DNA of 30,881 nt from RGIG990 sp045589455 (lineage in GTDB: Bacteria > Verrucomicrobiota > Kiritimatiellia > RFP12 > UBA3636). Shown one piece after another: positions 16,359 to 25,310 of this stretch. The stretch is from NCBI GenBank assembly GCA_045589455.1, contig JAZNPC010000068.1, forward strand, positions 1 to 30,881, written 5' to 3'. A program made the position numbers and the translations under genes. The notes beneath the pieces are model-generated. The model was not told the DNA's origin and did not search any database. It saw nothing but the letters and a program-made list of their open reading frames with translations. The stretch's first letter is position 1. Each line of letters starts with the position of its first letter.

Positions 16359-17471
16359 TTAAAGCTTATTAATTTTGATAGAGGAAACTTTACCCTCTGA
16401 AATAAAGCTATCGCTCTTTTCCTTTAACAAAGTCTTTTCTTCTTCATTTATTCCTACAGAAAGATTGCGTACATTACGCACAAATAGCACTGGATTATCT
16501 GGCATAACATCTGCAGTTGCAGAGCGTTCAAAGCCATTGATTTCAAAGCCATCTGTCTGCCCCTCACAGCAGATAAGTGGATTTTCTGGTCTCTCTGTTG
16601 AAGTAAAATGAGCCTTAAAATTATTTAGCTTCACATTCTCAATGCAACCAATACCTTCTGGCTTATCTTCCTCCTTGAAAAGAGGTGTGCGACAATAGCG
16701 TGCACCATCCATGTTGATTGCATAGCAGCGGACACCGACCTCCATATTATCAATAGTGATATTGCGGATTGGAGAATCTACACTTAGCAAGCGTACACCT
16801 GTGTGGCAATCCTCTGCATAAATATCCTTAAAATAAATATTCTCAATTGGACCACAATCTAAATCAAGATTCTCCAATCGAACGATTGAATCGTCTGCAT
16901 TTAGGGCTAGCATATCATCATTAGTTTGTCCCTTGCTTAGTGCACGAACATTCTCCACATAGCCATTATTAATATAACCAGCAAAATGTAAACCATCCTG
17001 ATTAAATGCTAGCTCATCACTCTGGAAGAAGATATTGCGAAAATCAAAGGTATCGATTCTACACATACGCAAATTATAAATAACGGAATTTGCGAAAACC
17101 ATATCACGTAATTTCAAATTCTTCACACGGAAGAAATTCATTGTTGAGCCAGACCAAGCATTTGGGTTAAATAGGTCAGGATCCTTTGTGTTATACTTAC
17201 CCTGATTATTTCCATCCCAAATACCGCCCTCTATGGTGATATTCTCATTACCATTAATGTGGTCGCTATTATCTAAAAGAAAATCACCTCTATATTTTGG
17301 TGTATCACCACAAAGATATAAGCGAGCATTCTTATGTGCTTTTACATGTGTGTTGCTATTAATTTTCAAGGTTGAGGTAATGCGATATGTTCCCTCTGGA
17401 ATAATAACCTCACCACCCTTATCTAAAAGCGATTGAATATAAGCTGTTGCATCAGTATTTGATGAATTCAT
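16359..17471 (-). CDS. GH28-like right-handed beta-helix protein (pectin-lyase fold)
   Basis: A 370-residue protein with the repeating beta-strand pattern of a pectin-lyase-like parallel beta-helix: GGEVIIPEGTYRITSTLKI at the N-terminus, then regular rungs such as NITIEGGIWDGNN (77-89), VENVRALS and IRNITIDNMEVGVR. The segment NQDGLHF (157-163) followed by NDDMLALNADD (184-194) resembles the NTDG and DD catalytic motifs of polygalacturonase family GH28; the histidine GHG motif is replaced by less clear sequence, so activity on pectin-type chains is only inferred. There is no signal peptide, so it would act in the cytoplasm unless exported otherwise. The ATG at 17471 has AAGGA 6 nt ahead. It precedes alr by 14 bp. 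Alternatives are other beta-helix lyases or epimerases. Confidence 0.75.
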   Translation of the reverse strand: MNSSNTDATAYIQSLLDKGGEVIIPEGTYRITSTLKINSNTHVKAHKNARLYLCGDTPKYRGDFLLDNSDHINGNENITIEGGIWDGNNQGKYNTKDPDLFNPNAWSGSTMNFFRVKNLKLRDMVFANSVIYNLRMCRIDTFDFRNIFFQSDELAFNQDGLHFAGYINNGYVENVRALSKGQTNDDMLALNADDSIVRLENLDLDCGPIENIYFKDIYAEDCHTGVRLLSVDSPIRNITIDNMEVGVRCYAINMDGARYCRTPLFKEEDKPEGIGCIENVKLNNFKAHFTSTERPENPLICCEGQTDGFEINGFERSATADVMPDNPVLFVRNVRNLSVGINEEEKTLLKEKSDSFISEGKVSSIKINKL

Positions 17472-17563
17472 AACAAATCCTTATTATTTGTGTGTATTTT
17501 AGGAAATTATACCACAACAAATATTATTTTAAAATAGCATAATTAGATTAATGCGTAGTTTAT

Positions 17564-17602
17564 AAAAAAATTGGGCTGTTGCCTTTCACCGCAACAGCCC
17601 AA
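17564..17602 (-). terminator. Intrinsic terminator of the 813-aa lipoprotein gene
   Basis: A perfect 12-bp stem TTGGGCTGTTGC / GCAACAGCCCAA (17571-17582 and 17591-17602) with an 8-nt loop is followed on the minus strand by seven T (17564-17570). It lies 35 nt past the stop codon at 17637. Confidence 0.92.
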
Positions 17603-17636
17603 TGCGAAATATTTTATGCGTATTCTGCAACCGATA

Positions 17637-20078
17637 TTATTCTGCTAATAATGAAACTAGCTGCCATGGCTCCATCTGGATGCTTACGCTTCCATCTGCC
17701 TTTAGAGGAACCTCCTGACCAGAAAGAATAATCTTAAGGTTTTCTGTTCCAGCAGGGAAACGAACATCTACTGTCTTTGCTGTGTCACCAGTGTGAACAA
17801 GAGCAAAATATGTTCCGTTATTCTCTGTTGCTATCTTGCGTAGAACAACCTCATTATCATCACATGCATCAGCCACAACCTCAGATGGAAGTGCTGGAAG
17901 TGCTAGGAAGTTACGGTTGAACTCACGTACAGGCCCAGGGAAACCACGTGTAAATGTTGAACCAATCAAATAACCAATATTGAATGGGTTACCATTTGCC
18001 ATTGCATATACTTCAGACTGCATACAAGCACGGCCTGCACGCTCTGAGTCATGAATTGCATAGCCACATAGTCTCTCTCTCATGAGCTCACCCTTCTCGT
18101 TCTTTTTAGGAGCATAGTTCTCGTCTCTTACAAACTTAGTTAGGTTATTCTCATTTAGACCATAGTGACGGATTAGTGTCTGACCACCATTTGCATTCTC
18201 AAACATCTCAAAGCAGTATGGATCAATAACTGAGAATACACGATGGAAGGTCATAGAAATCCATACATTGTCTAGTTCATGATAAGATTCTGGATCTGCA
18301 CCTGGGCAAGCATGCTGCCACTCCCAATGACCCCATGTGCCTGCAGGACGCTCCATGCCCTTTAGGAACCAATGCTGATCAACAATTGCTGGGTTGTTGA
18401 TATCTGTTACATTGTCATTTAAATTGTTGTAGTTAAATGGAGCCTTTGAGAAGATTTCCTTCCAGTACTCTGGATCATCTGTGACAACACCGCGCTGATT
18501 GTCCATACTAACACCTGGCTCAGAAGTATCACCATCAATGAAAACAATTGGATCCTTAACGCCATTCTCTGCTAGGTAATCACGCATACCAACTAGGAAC
18601 TCTGCACGCTTCTCACCCCACCACTTGATGTAACGGTCATAAAGTACTCTATCTCTACGTAGGTCATCACGAGAAACAGCCACGCCATTGTTTTCTTCCT
18701 GAGCAAAGCGCTCACGTGTAGCATCTGCAAAGCCAACAGCCATCTGTGCTGGACGAGGGCGAACCCACACGCCTAGCATATTATCCAACTGGTCTGTATA
18801 TTGAAGGATTGTTCCATAAATAACATGCTTAAATTCTGCATATGTGGCAGGGTCTGTGATATCAACACGTAGCTTCTCAGACCACCAGATATGTGTGTAG
18901 CAATTTTTCATTTCTGGCTTGATATCTGAATTTAGTGGCTCTGCCCTACGCTGATTACCAAGAGAATGAACTCCATCTCTATCCATATAATTTGCTCCAC
19001 CATACTCGTAGTATGGAAGGATGTTTAGATCATATTCTGCAGCCTCTTTAACAATTTGACCCCAGACTGCACGGTCTGCGCTATCCCACATATATAGACC
19101 AACAGCTTGTGGATCCCAATGCTGAACGTGACCAAACTCTAGTAGGTCTTTACAATATGTGTCCATACCCATCATCTTTAGCTGACGGAACTTGTGTCTA
19201 AAGTAACCAATTTTTGGATCATTACGGTCCATTGCACCGTCGGACATTTCTTCACGCCAGAATAGGTGACGCTGAGGTAGACCCTCTGGAGGTAATACTA
19301 GCTTAGCATAAACAGCCTCCTCATCAGGAATCTCATAGAGATAAATCTTACTTAGTGCGACACCATGTGTGTTTGGATCGTGCTTACGATCATACTGAGC
19401 AATGATTAGATCAAAACCATCGTTGTTTGCTGTAATTCTACGATTTTCACCTGATTCATTTAGGTCAACTGTTTGATCCATGATAGACATATATGCTGTC
19501 CACTGCTCAATCTTACCTGACTGAGGGATATTGAGTGATTCAATATTGTGGTTTACATATGCAGCCCCCCAGCAATCGCCACCATTGCGTCCTGTATAGA
19601 ATGAACGCTTTGATTCCATTGCATTGTTGCGTATTAGATAGTTACGAGGCAAATCATCTGGATATTCAATTACTAGGACATATGAACCATGTGCCTTTAG
19701 ATTTTTACCCTTACCAACTCTATACTTAACATATGAACCTTCTTCATCTTGAACTTGAAGCACACGATGAGGAACTCCTAAGATAGTCTCAATTTTAGAA
19801 GCACCTTTTGGATATTCTTCAAACTCATGTGTTTCTTGAGTACAATCGATTGTATCAACAAGAATTAGCTCACCAAAAGGATTCTCTTCAACTGTCTCAG
19901 GTACAATTGTTTTTGGTGCTTCTGGAGCTGATTTTTCTGAAGCAGATGATTTTACAACAGAATCTGTGTTCTGAGGATTACAACCGCAAATTACAGTTGC
20001 GGCGATGAATGATAGAAACAAGCTTGCGCATGTTAGTGTTTTTTCTGCCGCAAATGCGGAAGTATGTTTATGTTTCAT
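17637..20078 (-). CDS. Putative lipoprotein, paralogue of the giant protein core
   Basis: An 813-residue exported protein. The N-terminus has a hydrophobic signal ending ICGC with a probable lipobox cysteine C33, followed by a Ser/Pro/Glu-rich linker (about 38-68), so it is likely membrane-anchored. Residues 70-813 align throughout with residues 33-760 of the giant protein: LVDTIDC, YRVGKGKNL (119-127), EYPDDLPR, FWREEMSDG (273-281), MDTYCKDLLEFG, VQHWDP, YYEYGG, VDITDPATY, WVRPRPAQMAVGF and PVREFNRNFLALPA. Alternating strand-helix segments and many conserved acidic and aromatic residues suggest a TIM-barrel glycosidase-like fold with a C-terminal beta domain, but no known family motif is recognised. 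The ATG at 20078 has AAGGAG at a short distance; promoter and terminator bracket it as a single-gene unit. Role in glycan binding or cleavage is inferred. Confidence 0.85.
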   Translation of the reverse strand: MKHKHTSAFAAEKTLTCASLFLSFIAATVICGCNPQNTDSVVKSSASEKSAPEAPKTIVPETVEENPFGELILVDTIDCTQETHEFEEYPKGASKIETILGVPHRVLQVQDEEGSYVKYRVGKGKNLKAHGSYVLVIEYPDDLPRNYLIRNNAMESKRSFYTGRNGGDCWGAAYVNHNIESLNIPQSGKIEQWTAYMSIMDQTVDLNESGENRRITANNDGFDLIIAQYDRKHDPNTHGVALSKIYLYEIPDEEAVYAKLVLPPEGLPQRHLFWREEMSDGAMDRNDPKIGYFRHKFRQLKMMGMDTYCKDLLEFGHVQHWDPQAVGLYMWDSADRAVWGQIVKEAAEYDLNILPYYEYGGANYMDRDGVHSLGNQRRAEPLNSDIKPEMKNCYTHIWWSEKLRVDITDPATYAEFKHVIYGTILQYTDQLDNMLGVWVRPRPAQMAVGFADATRERFAQEENNGVAVSRDDLRRDRVLYDRYIKWWGEKRAEFLVGMRDYLAENGVKDPIVFIDGDTSEPGVSMDNQRGVVTDDPEYWKEIFSKAPFNYNNLNDNVTDINNPAIVDQHWFLKGMERPAGTWGHWEWQHACPGADPESYHELDNVWISMTFHRVFSVIDPYCFEMFENANGGQTLIRHYGLNENNLTKFVRDENYAPKKNEKGELMRERLCGYAIHDSERAGRACMQSEVYAMANGNPFNIGYLIGSTFTRGFPGPVREFNRNFLALPALPSEVVADACDDNEVVLRKIATENNGTYFALVHTGDTAKTVDVRFPAGTENLKIILSGQEVPLKADGSVSIQMEPWQLVSLLAE

Positions 20079-20114
20079 ATTATCTCCTTACCATATTTGA
20101 AACTTTATGCGAGT

Positions 20115-20143
20115 ATTTTACCATATAAAAATAAATTAGTTAA
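20115..20143 (-). promoter_or_regulatory. Putative promoter of the lipoprotein gene
   Basis: On the minus strand TTAACT (20138-20143), a 17-nt spacer and TAAAAT (20115-20120) lie 37-65 nt before the ATG at 20078. Spacing is ideal and the gene has its own terminator, but the -35 match is only partial. Confidence 0.45.
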
Positions 20144-20392
20144 CTATTTTTTTATAAAATATCCACAATCTATAGTATAGTATCACCCTTGAAATTAGCA
20201 TAATATATGCCACAAAACGGCTGTTGGCAATAATACAAACATATATTTGACTTTTTTTGATTTTTTGTCATAAAAATACAAGTGCCATGCACTTATCATT
20301 GCATACAACACAACACATTCGCATACAACAACCTACAGCCAATAATAAAAAAACGTGATGCCAAACGTGACGCCAAAGGGACGCAGAGACGA
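20144..20392. other. AT-rich intergenic region, no gene seen
   Basis: Very AT-rich DNA upstream of the lipoprotein gene with T-runs (TTTTTTTGATTTTTTGTC), a short GTGCCATGCAC palindrome at about 20282-20292 and CATACAACA repeats at 20304-20330 (reverse complement of the TTG-rich family). It ends in CGCAGAGACG at the start of the large repeat region. Possible binding sites for regulation of the lipoprotein gene, unproven. Confidence 0.4.
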
Positions 20393-20760
20393 TGCATTAT
20401 AATAAATGAAGAATGAAAAATGAAAAATGAAGAATTTAGGTAGAGTTAATTGGTTTTTTCTCCATTCTCGCGTCTAATCGTCTTTGGGTCTCTTGTCCTT
20501 GTCTCATGTCTCATGTCCAAAGTGGCGTGTCAACGCCTGCAAGAGCGTGTCAACGCAGCGGATGGTCTCGCGTCTAATCTCGTCCGCTGCGTCCTCCGCG
20601 TCGCAGCGTCCATTTTTCGCACTCATTGCTTTCGCCTAACACGGAGTACGGAGGACAAGGGAGGGTGAATTGTGCAAGCAATAATAACCCCCAAACCTCT
20701 CCGTGTCTCCTTACCTCTCTGACCTCCGTGTTTCGCCGAAGGCCAGAGCGCCAGAGACCA
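20393..20760 (+). repeat. Left arm of long interrupted inverted repeat
   Basis: Reverse complement of sequence right of the two plus-strand genes. Block 20393-20483 pairs with 25406-25496 (86 of 91 bases by hand alignment); block 20566-20646 pairs with 25283-25363 (78 of 81); the remaining part (20647-20760) is one inverted copy of the unit that is tandemly repeated five times at 24571-25310. The block between 20484 and 20565 is a diverged GTCTC/TCATGTC-rich spacer. Together the arms enclose the only plus-strand genes of the window. Confidence 0.85.
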
Positions 20761-20771
20761 TCAGTTCTCTG

Positions 20772-20847
20772 CGTCCCTTCTTCGCACTTCTAGCCATCAC
20801 GTGCAGATGCTCTACGTCCCTTCTTCGCACTTCTAGCCATCACGTGC
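20772..20847 (+). repeat. Perfect 33-bp direct repeat upstream of GH123/DUF4091 gene
   Basis: Two identical 33-bp copies (20772-20804 and 20815-20847) of CGTCCCTTCTTCGCACTTCT continuing to AGCCATCACGTGC, spaced by 10 bp. The second copy merges with the shared upstream module. The word is the end module of the composite repeats elsewhere in the window. Confidence 0.85.
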
Positions 20848-20915
20848 GTCAAACAAGATTTTGTTTGTATCTTAAATAAATTTAAGTTAAAATTATTGCA
20901 TAATAAAAATCAATA
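20838..20915 (+). promoter_or_regulatory. Shared upstream regulatory module, plus-strand copy
   Basis: A 78-bp segment starting 121 nt before the GH123/DUF4091 ATG that is repeated, inverted, upstream of the GH78-like gene at 25707-27716 (27772-27849) with 76 of 78 identical bases. It contains the dyads CAAACAAGATTTTGTTTG and CTTAAATAAATTTAAG, which look like operator half-sites, and an AT-rich GCATAATAAAA end that may hold the -10 box. The downstream sequence (TTGTTGATTGTTG-like) is only loosely similar, so the match is to the control region and not to the genes. Confidence 0.7.
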
Positions 20916-20958
20916 GTTTATTTGTTGATTGTTGTTTCTTTTTGAGAGGATATTTTTT

Positions 20959-22575
20959 ATGAATGAGATTTTTACAGTTTCAAGTTTAACAAATGTTATC
21001 GCAGGAGCCACCTTAAAGCGTGAGACAAAGGGGTCAATGCTAAAGAACGAAGTGTTTTCGTTTCAAGTGGTTTATCGCTATGATTGGTGTGCAAGAGAAA
21101 TTGACGTAACAATTGACAGCCCTATTAAGAAATTTGTTTCTGTTAGAATGGAAGAGATTGTTCCTGTCACTACACCTAATACTTGGGCAGGCGATGATTT
21201 TGTATTATCAAAAGAACCATTTCTGCTTCCAGATGTGCTTGTGCCAATTGAGAAGCGCCGCCCAACCGCAAGATATAATACGTATAGCGTATTGTGGTTT
21301 ACGGTTAAGGGTGATTTACCTGTTGGCACTCACGATATTGTTATTACACTTGATTCTGGAGGCAATAAGCTAACCTGCAAGTATAAGCTAACAGTTGTTG
21401 ATGCTAAACTTGAAGAGGTAGATTTTAAATATACACGCTGGTTCCACTATGATGGCATAGCTCAGTATTATAATTTGCCAGTATTCTCTCAAGAATATAA
21501 TAAAATAATGGATAATTTTATCAAGTGTGCAGTAAATCATGGTCAAAATATGCTTCTTGTACCAATGTTTACTCCTCCTCTTGATACAAGAATAGGAAGT
21601 GAGCGCTTAACTGTGCAGCTTGTTGATGTTGAGGTTAAGAATGGAAAGTATGTATTTGATCTTGATCGACTAGTTGCCTTTATGAAGCATATTAAAAAGC
21701 TTGGCATAAAATATTTTGAGCTTAGCCATCTCTTTACCCAATGGGGAGCAAAGGCTGCACCTAAAATTATGGCAAAGAAAAATGGTAAGCTTGTTCAAAT
21801 AATGGGCTGGGATACACCAACAACTGGAGCAAAGTATAAAAAGTTTTTGAGCGAATTTTTGCCAACACTAAGAGCTCGCTTAATCAAGGAAAAGCTTTTC
21901 AAGAGTTGCTATTTCCATTTATCTGATGAACCAAATGATAAAACAATAGAGGATTATTCCATCGCGTGGGGAATTTTTAAGAAATATATACCTGATGGAA
22001 TTATAATGGATGCATTGAGCCATTATGATTTCTATGAGCGAGGTCTTGTAGATAATCCAATTTGTGGTTCAGATGCTGTTCATGTGTTTTTAGAGAATAA
22101 AGTTCCTAATATGTGGACATATTATTGTTGTGCTCAATGTGGAGGAAATTTGTCTAATACAATTATGACATTCCCATCATATAGGAACAGGGTATTTGGA
22201 GTGCAGCTTTATTTAAATGGGATTAAGGGCTTTTTACATTGGGGCTACAATTTCTATAATTCTGTTTTATCTGACGAACCAGTTAATCCATATTTTATTA
22301 CAGATTGCGGTGGTGGGTTGCAGAGTGGAGATGGTTTTATAGTATATCCAGGAAATGGAGGGGCTTATGATTCAATTCGTCATGAGATATTTTATGAGGC
22401 ACTTCAGGATATGCGACTTTTCTGCACGTTAGAGAAAAAGATTGGGCGTGAAAAGACAGAGGCACTTTTAATGAAATATGGCTTTAAGAAGAGCTTTACT
22501 GAGTATCCTCATGAGTCCGAGGCTTTGATGGGTGCAAGAAAAGAGGCTCAGCGTTTGCTTGCTCGAAAAAAGTAA
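20959..22575 (+). CDS. DUF4091 / GH123-like glycoside hydrolase
   Basis: A 538-residue protein resembling the DUF4091/GH123 group, whose characterised members are beta-N-acetylgalactosaminidases using substrate-assisted catalysis with an adjacent Asp-Glu pair. Residues 1-150 form a beta-sandwich-like N-domain (YNTYSVLWFTVKGDLPVGTH at 106-125 resembles the typical Px(Q/A)xxWxxxxVPxxxxPGxY pattern). Residues 155-460 look like the barrel, with FELSHLFTQWG (253-263), the candidate catalytic pair in FHLSDEP (D323-E324) and the DUF4091 signature FLHWGYNFY (425-433). The start is the ATG at 20959 (GAGAGGA upstream); an upstream TTG at 20929 is rejected. No signal peptide, so probably cytoplasmic. 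It is first of a two-gene plus-strand operon with a GH78-like gene 54 bp on. Exact substrate is unknown. Confidence 0.8.
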   Translation: MNEIFTVSSLTNVIAGATLKRETKGSMLKNEVFSFQVVYRYDWCAREIDVTIDSPIKKFVSVRMEEIVPVTTPNTWAGDDFVLSKEPFLLPDVLVPIEKRRPTARYNTYSVLWFTVKGDLPVGTHDIVITLDSGGNKLTCKYKLTVVDAKLEEVDFKYTRWFHYDGIAQYYNLPVFSQEYNKIMDNFIKCAVNHGQNMLLVPMFTPPLDTRIGSERLTVQLVDVEVKNGKYVFDLDRLVAFMKHIKKLGIKYFELSHLFTQWGAKAAPKIMAKKNGKLVQIMGWDTPTTGAKYKKFLSEFLPTLRARLIKEKLFKSCYFHLSDEPNDKTIEDYSIAWGIFKKYIPDGIIMDALSHYDFYERGLVDNPICGSDAVHVFLENKVPNMWTYYCCAQCGGNLSNTIMTFPSYRNRVFGVQLYLNGIKGFLHWGYNFYNSVLSDEPVNPYFITDCGGGLQSGDGFIVYPGNGGAYDSIRHEIFYEALQDMRLFCTLEKKIGREKTEALLMKYGFKKSFTEYPHESEALMGARKEAQRLLARKK

Positions 22576-22629
22576 GCACTTTGCCTTAGGTAATCTTGTT
22601 TTATAACGGCAATTTAGGGCAATTTTATT

Positions 22630-24522
22630 ATGCAAGAAAATCTCCCATTTGATAAATCAAAGTTCATTTGGTTTGAAAATCAAAGTCAGAAAAATACATA
22701 TGGTGAGTTTCGTGGTGCATTTACTGTGGCTGGCAAGCAAACCATTATGCGAATTAGCTGCGATGGTGATTATATTCTATATATCAACGGAGAATATGTC
22801 GCCTCAAACCAGTATGGTGATTTTGAGCACTATAAGGTATATGATGAAATAGATATTTCCCAAAAGCTTCGTGCAGGAGAAAATGAATATTTTATCGTGG
22901 TTTGGCATTTTGGTGAAGATTCCCAAAGATATGTTAGATATATGCCTGGAGTAATCTTTGAAATATTGTCTGATGGTAATATTGTTGCTTTTAGCGATAA
23001 GAGAGTTGCTGCAAGAAAAAGTAAAGCCTACTTTAGCGGTGATTTTAGGCATTTGTCTGATCAACTAGGCTTTAGCTTTAGCTACGATGCCACAAAGGAA
23101 GAAAATTTAGATGGCTTTGCACCAAGTGTTGAAATATCAAAGCAATGCGAATTTTTTAAGCGCCCAATAGAAAAAGGCGTACTTGGTGAGTTTGTAATGG
23201 CAAAGCAAATTTACGAGTCTGATTCTACTCGTTATGTGTTTGATTTGGGGAGAGAATATGTTGGATTATGCTCCTTTGAGCTTGAGGCAGCAGAGCCAAC
23301 ACAAATTAGCGTTGCCTATAGCGAGCATTTGCGTGATGGCTTTGTCCCTTCCAAAATAGGTAATCGAGATTTTAGCTTTGATTATAAAGCAAAGGCAGGC
23401 GCAAATAAATTTGTTGGCTATATGCTTAGACTTGCCTGTCGATATTTGGAGGTTATCTCGGATAGCCCTATAAAGATACAATCAATCGGCATAATTCCGC
23501 AATATTATCCAGCTAAGGTTAAGCCTGTAAAGCTAGAGTCTGCTTTGGACAAAGCAATTTATGATGCGTGTGTGAGAACGCTACAGCTTTGCATGATGGA
23601 GCATTATGTGGATTGCCCATGGAGAGAGCAGTGTTTGTATGCATTTGATTCAAGAAATCAAATGCTTTGCGGGTATTATGCTTTTGAGGATGGAAACACA
23701 AGCTATGCTCGCGAGAATTTACGCTTGATAAGTCAATCTCGTAGGGATGATGGGCTTCTTCCTATTTGTTCTCCATGCGGTTTGCCTTTTACAATACCAT
23801 CGTTCTCTCTACACTTTGTTGTTGCCGTGTATGAGTACTATATGCACACACATGATGAGGCATTTGTTAAAGAGGTGCTTCCTCGTATTGAGCAAATACT
23901 AAATAGCTTTGTGAATAATGCTAGTGGGGATGCTTTGTGCAAATTTAAGGGCAAAGAGCATTGGAATTTCTATGATTGGTCAGCAGGGGCGAATGGTCGC
24001 TTATTTGAGGATGAGGCAGGAGGTGTTGATCCAATGGTTAACTTCTTGTTTATCAGAGCATATAAGGCATATTTAAGCCTTTGTGAGGTAAGTGGCACCG
24101 ATACGAAGATTGCTTTTGATATAGAGAGGTGTATAGAGGCCGTTCGAGAAGACTTCTTTGATAAAGAGAAGGGCTTATGGAAGATGTCTGACTTATATAC
24201 AGAGCTAATAAATTCTCAAGCAATATTGTCGGGAGCATCAAAGGGGCAAGAGGCGGAGCTTATAGCAAAGAGTCTTGCTGATGGTGCTTTAGAGGAATGC
24301 TCATTAAGCATGAAATGCTTCAAGTATGATGCTATGTTAAGCGTTAGCAAAGAGACGTATCGAGATGTTGTTCTAGATGAGATTCGCAAAACCTATACTC
24401 CAATGCTAGAGACAGGTACCGTTTGGGAAACTGCAATAGGTAGAGATGATTTTGGCAATGCCGGCAGCTTATGCCATGGCTGGAGTGCCATCCCAATTTA
24501 CTACTACCATACGCTTGCGTGA
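22630..24522 (+). CDS. GH78-like alpha-L-rhamnosidase family protein
   Basis: A 630-residue intracellular six-hairpin glycosidase of the alpha-L-rhamnosidase type (GH78 and relatives), which would remove terminal alpha-linked deoxyhexoses from oligosaccharides. Residues 20-120 are a jelly-roll carbohydrate-binding-like domain (ISCDGDYILYINGEYV at 42-57); residues 185-290 a second beta domain (YVFDLGREYVGLCSFEL, 202-218). The (alpha/alpha)6 barrel spans about 300-630 with the family segment YVDCPWREQCLYAFDSRNQ (326-344), the equivalent of DCPxRxE, the acidic TVWETAIG (597-604) and the end motif SLCHGWSAIPIYY (613-625). It lacks the usual C-terminal Bac_rhamnosid_C extension, being shorter than typical GH78 (700-1000 aa). 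The stop codon is followed within 4 bp by repeat DNA. It is probably co-transcribed with the GH123/DUF4091 gene. Confidence 0.85.
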   Translation: MQENLPFDKSKFIWFENQSQKNTYGEFRGAFTVAGKQTIMRISCDGDYILYINGEYVASNQYGDFEHYKVYDEIDISQKLRAGENEYFIVVWHFGEDSQRYVRYMPGVIFEILSDGNIVAFSDKRVAARKSKAYFSGDFRHLSDQLGFSFSYDATKEENLDGFAPSVEISKQCEFFKRPIEKGVLGEFVMAKQIYESDSTRYVFDLGREYVGLCSFELEAAEPTQISVAYSEHLRDGFVPSKIGNRDFSFDYKAKAGANKFVGYMLRLACRYLEVISDSPIKIQSIGIIPQYYPAKVKPVKLESALDKAIYDACVRTLQLCMMEHYVDCPWREQCLYAFDSRNQMLCGYYAFEDGNTSYARENLRLISQSRRDDGLLPICSPCGLPFTIPSFSLHFVVAVYEYYMHTHDEAFVKEVLPRIEQILNSFVNNASGDALCKFKGKEHWNFYDWSAGANGRLFEDEAGGVDPMVNFLFIRAYKAYLSLCEVSGTDTKIAFDIERCIEAVREDFFDKEKGLWKMSDLYTELINSQAILSGASKGQEAELIAKSLADGALEECSLSMKCFKYDAMLSVSKETYRDVVLDEIRKTYTPMLETGTVWETAIGRDDFGNAGSLCHGWSAIPIYYYHTLA

Positions 24523-24525
24523 CGC

Positions 24526-25310
24526 GCTAGAAGTGCGAAAAAAGGGACGCAGAGAACTGATGGTCGCTTGCGCTCTGGCCTTCGGCGAAACGCGGAGGTC
24601 AGAGAGGCTCGGAGACACGGAGAGGTTTGGGGGTTATTATTGCTTGCACAATTCTCCCTTGTCCTCCATACTCCGTGTTAAGCGTAAGCAACAAGTGAAA
24701 CGATTCAAACGCTTGCGCTCTGGCCTTCGGCGAAACACGGAGGTCAGAGAGGCTCGGAGACACGGAGAGGTTTGGGGGTTATTATTGCTTGCACTTTTCC
24801 TCCTTACCTCCGTACTCCGTGTTAAGCGTAAGCAACAAGTGAAACGATTCAAATGCTTGCGCTCTGGCCTTCGGCGAAACGCGGAGGATAAAGAGGTAAG
24901 GAAACACGGAGAGGTGCTGGGGTTATTGTAATTATTGCTTGCACAATTCACCCTCCCTTGTCCTCAGTACTCCGTGTTAAGCGTAAGCAACAAGTGAAAC
25001 GATTCAAACGCTTGCGCTCTGGCCTTCGGCGAAACACGGAGCACACGTAGTGTGATTTTCCTGAGAACGGAGACACGGAGGGATTCTAGGATAATTGTAA
25101 TGATTGCTTGCACAATTCTCCGCGCCTCCGCGTCTCCGTGTTAGGCGAAAGCAACAAGTGAAACGATTTAAACGCTAACGCTATAGCCTTCGGCGAAACA
25201 CGGAGGATAAAGAGGTAAGGAGACACGGAGGGGTTTTTTGGTGTTGTAATGGTTGCTTGCACAATTCTCCGCGCCTCCGCGTCTCCGTGTTAGGCGTAAG
25301 CAATGAGTGC
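24526..25310 (+). repeat. Imperfect tandem array of ~145-165 bp units (5 units)
   Basis: The anchor CGCT(CTGG/ATAG)CCTTCGGCGAAAC recurs at 24571, 24716, 24860, 25015 and 25179 (spacing 145, 144, 155 and 164 bp). Each unit carries CGAAACACGGAGG ... GAGACACGGAG, a GGGTTATTATTGCTTGCACAA middle and CTCCGTGTTA(A/G)GCG(T/A)AAGCAA, so each can fold into a hairpin through GAAACACGGAG/CTCCGTGTT. A leading piece (24526-24570) carries GCTAGAAGTGCGAAAAAAGG, the composite-repeat end module. Open frames on both strands (24446-24931, 24637-24951, 25168-25377) only reflect unit periodicity and are not called as genes. Confidence 0.85.

Noticed and set aside
20929..20958. TTG start for the GH123/DUF4091 protein
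   Set aside because: No ribosome site precedes it, while the ATG at 20959 follows GAGAGGA.
24446..24951. Open frames of 161 aa (plus) and 104 aa (minus) in the tandem array
   Set aside because: They only follow the repeat unit (recurrent LRSGLRRN / RRPERKHLNRF words), overlap on both strands and lack credible starts.
24571..25310. Tandem array as a CRISPR
   Set aside because: Units are 144-164 bp and similar along their whole length, without short constant repeats and unique ~30-40-bp spacers; no cas genes are in the window.
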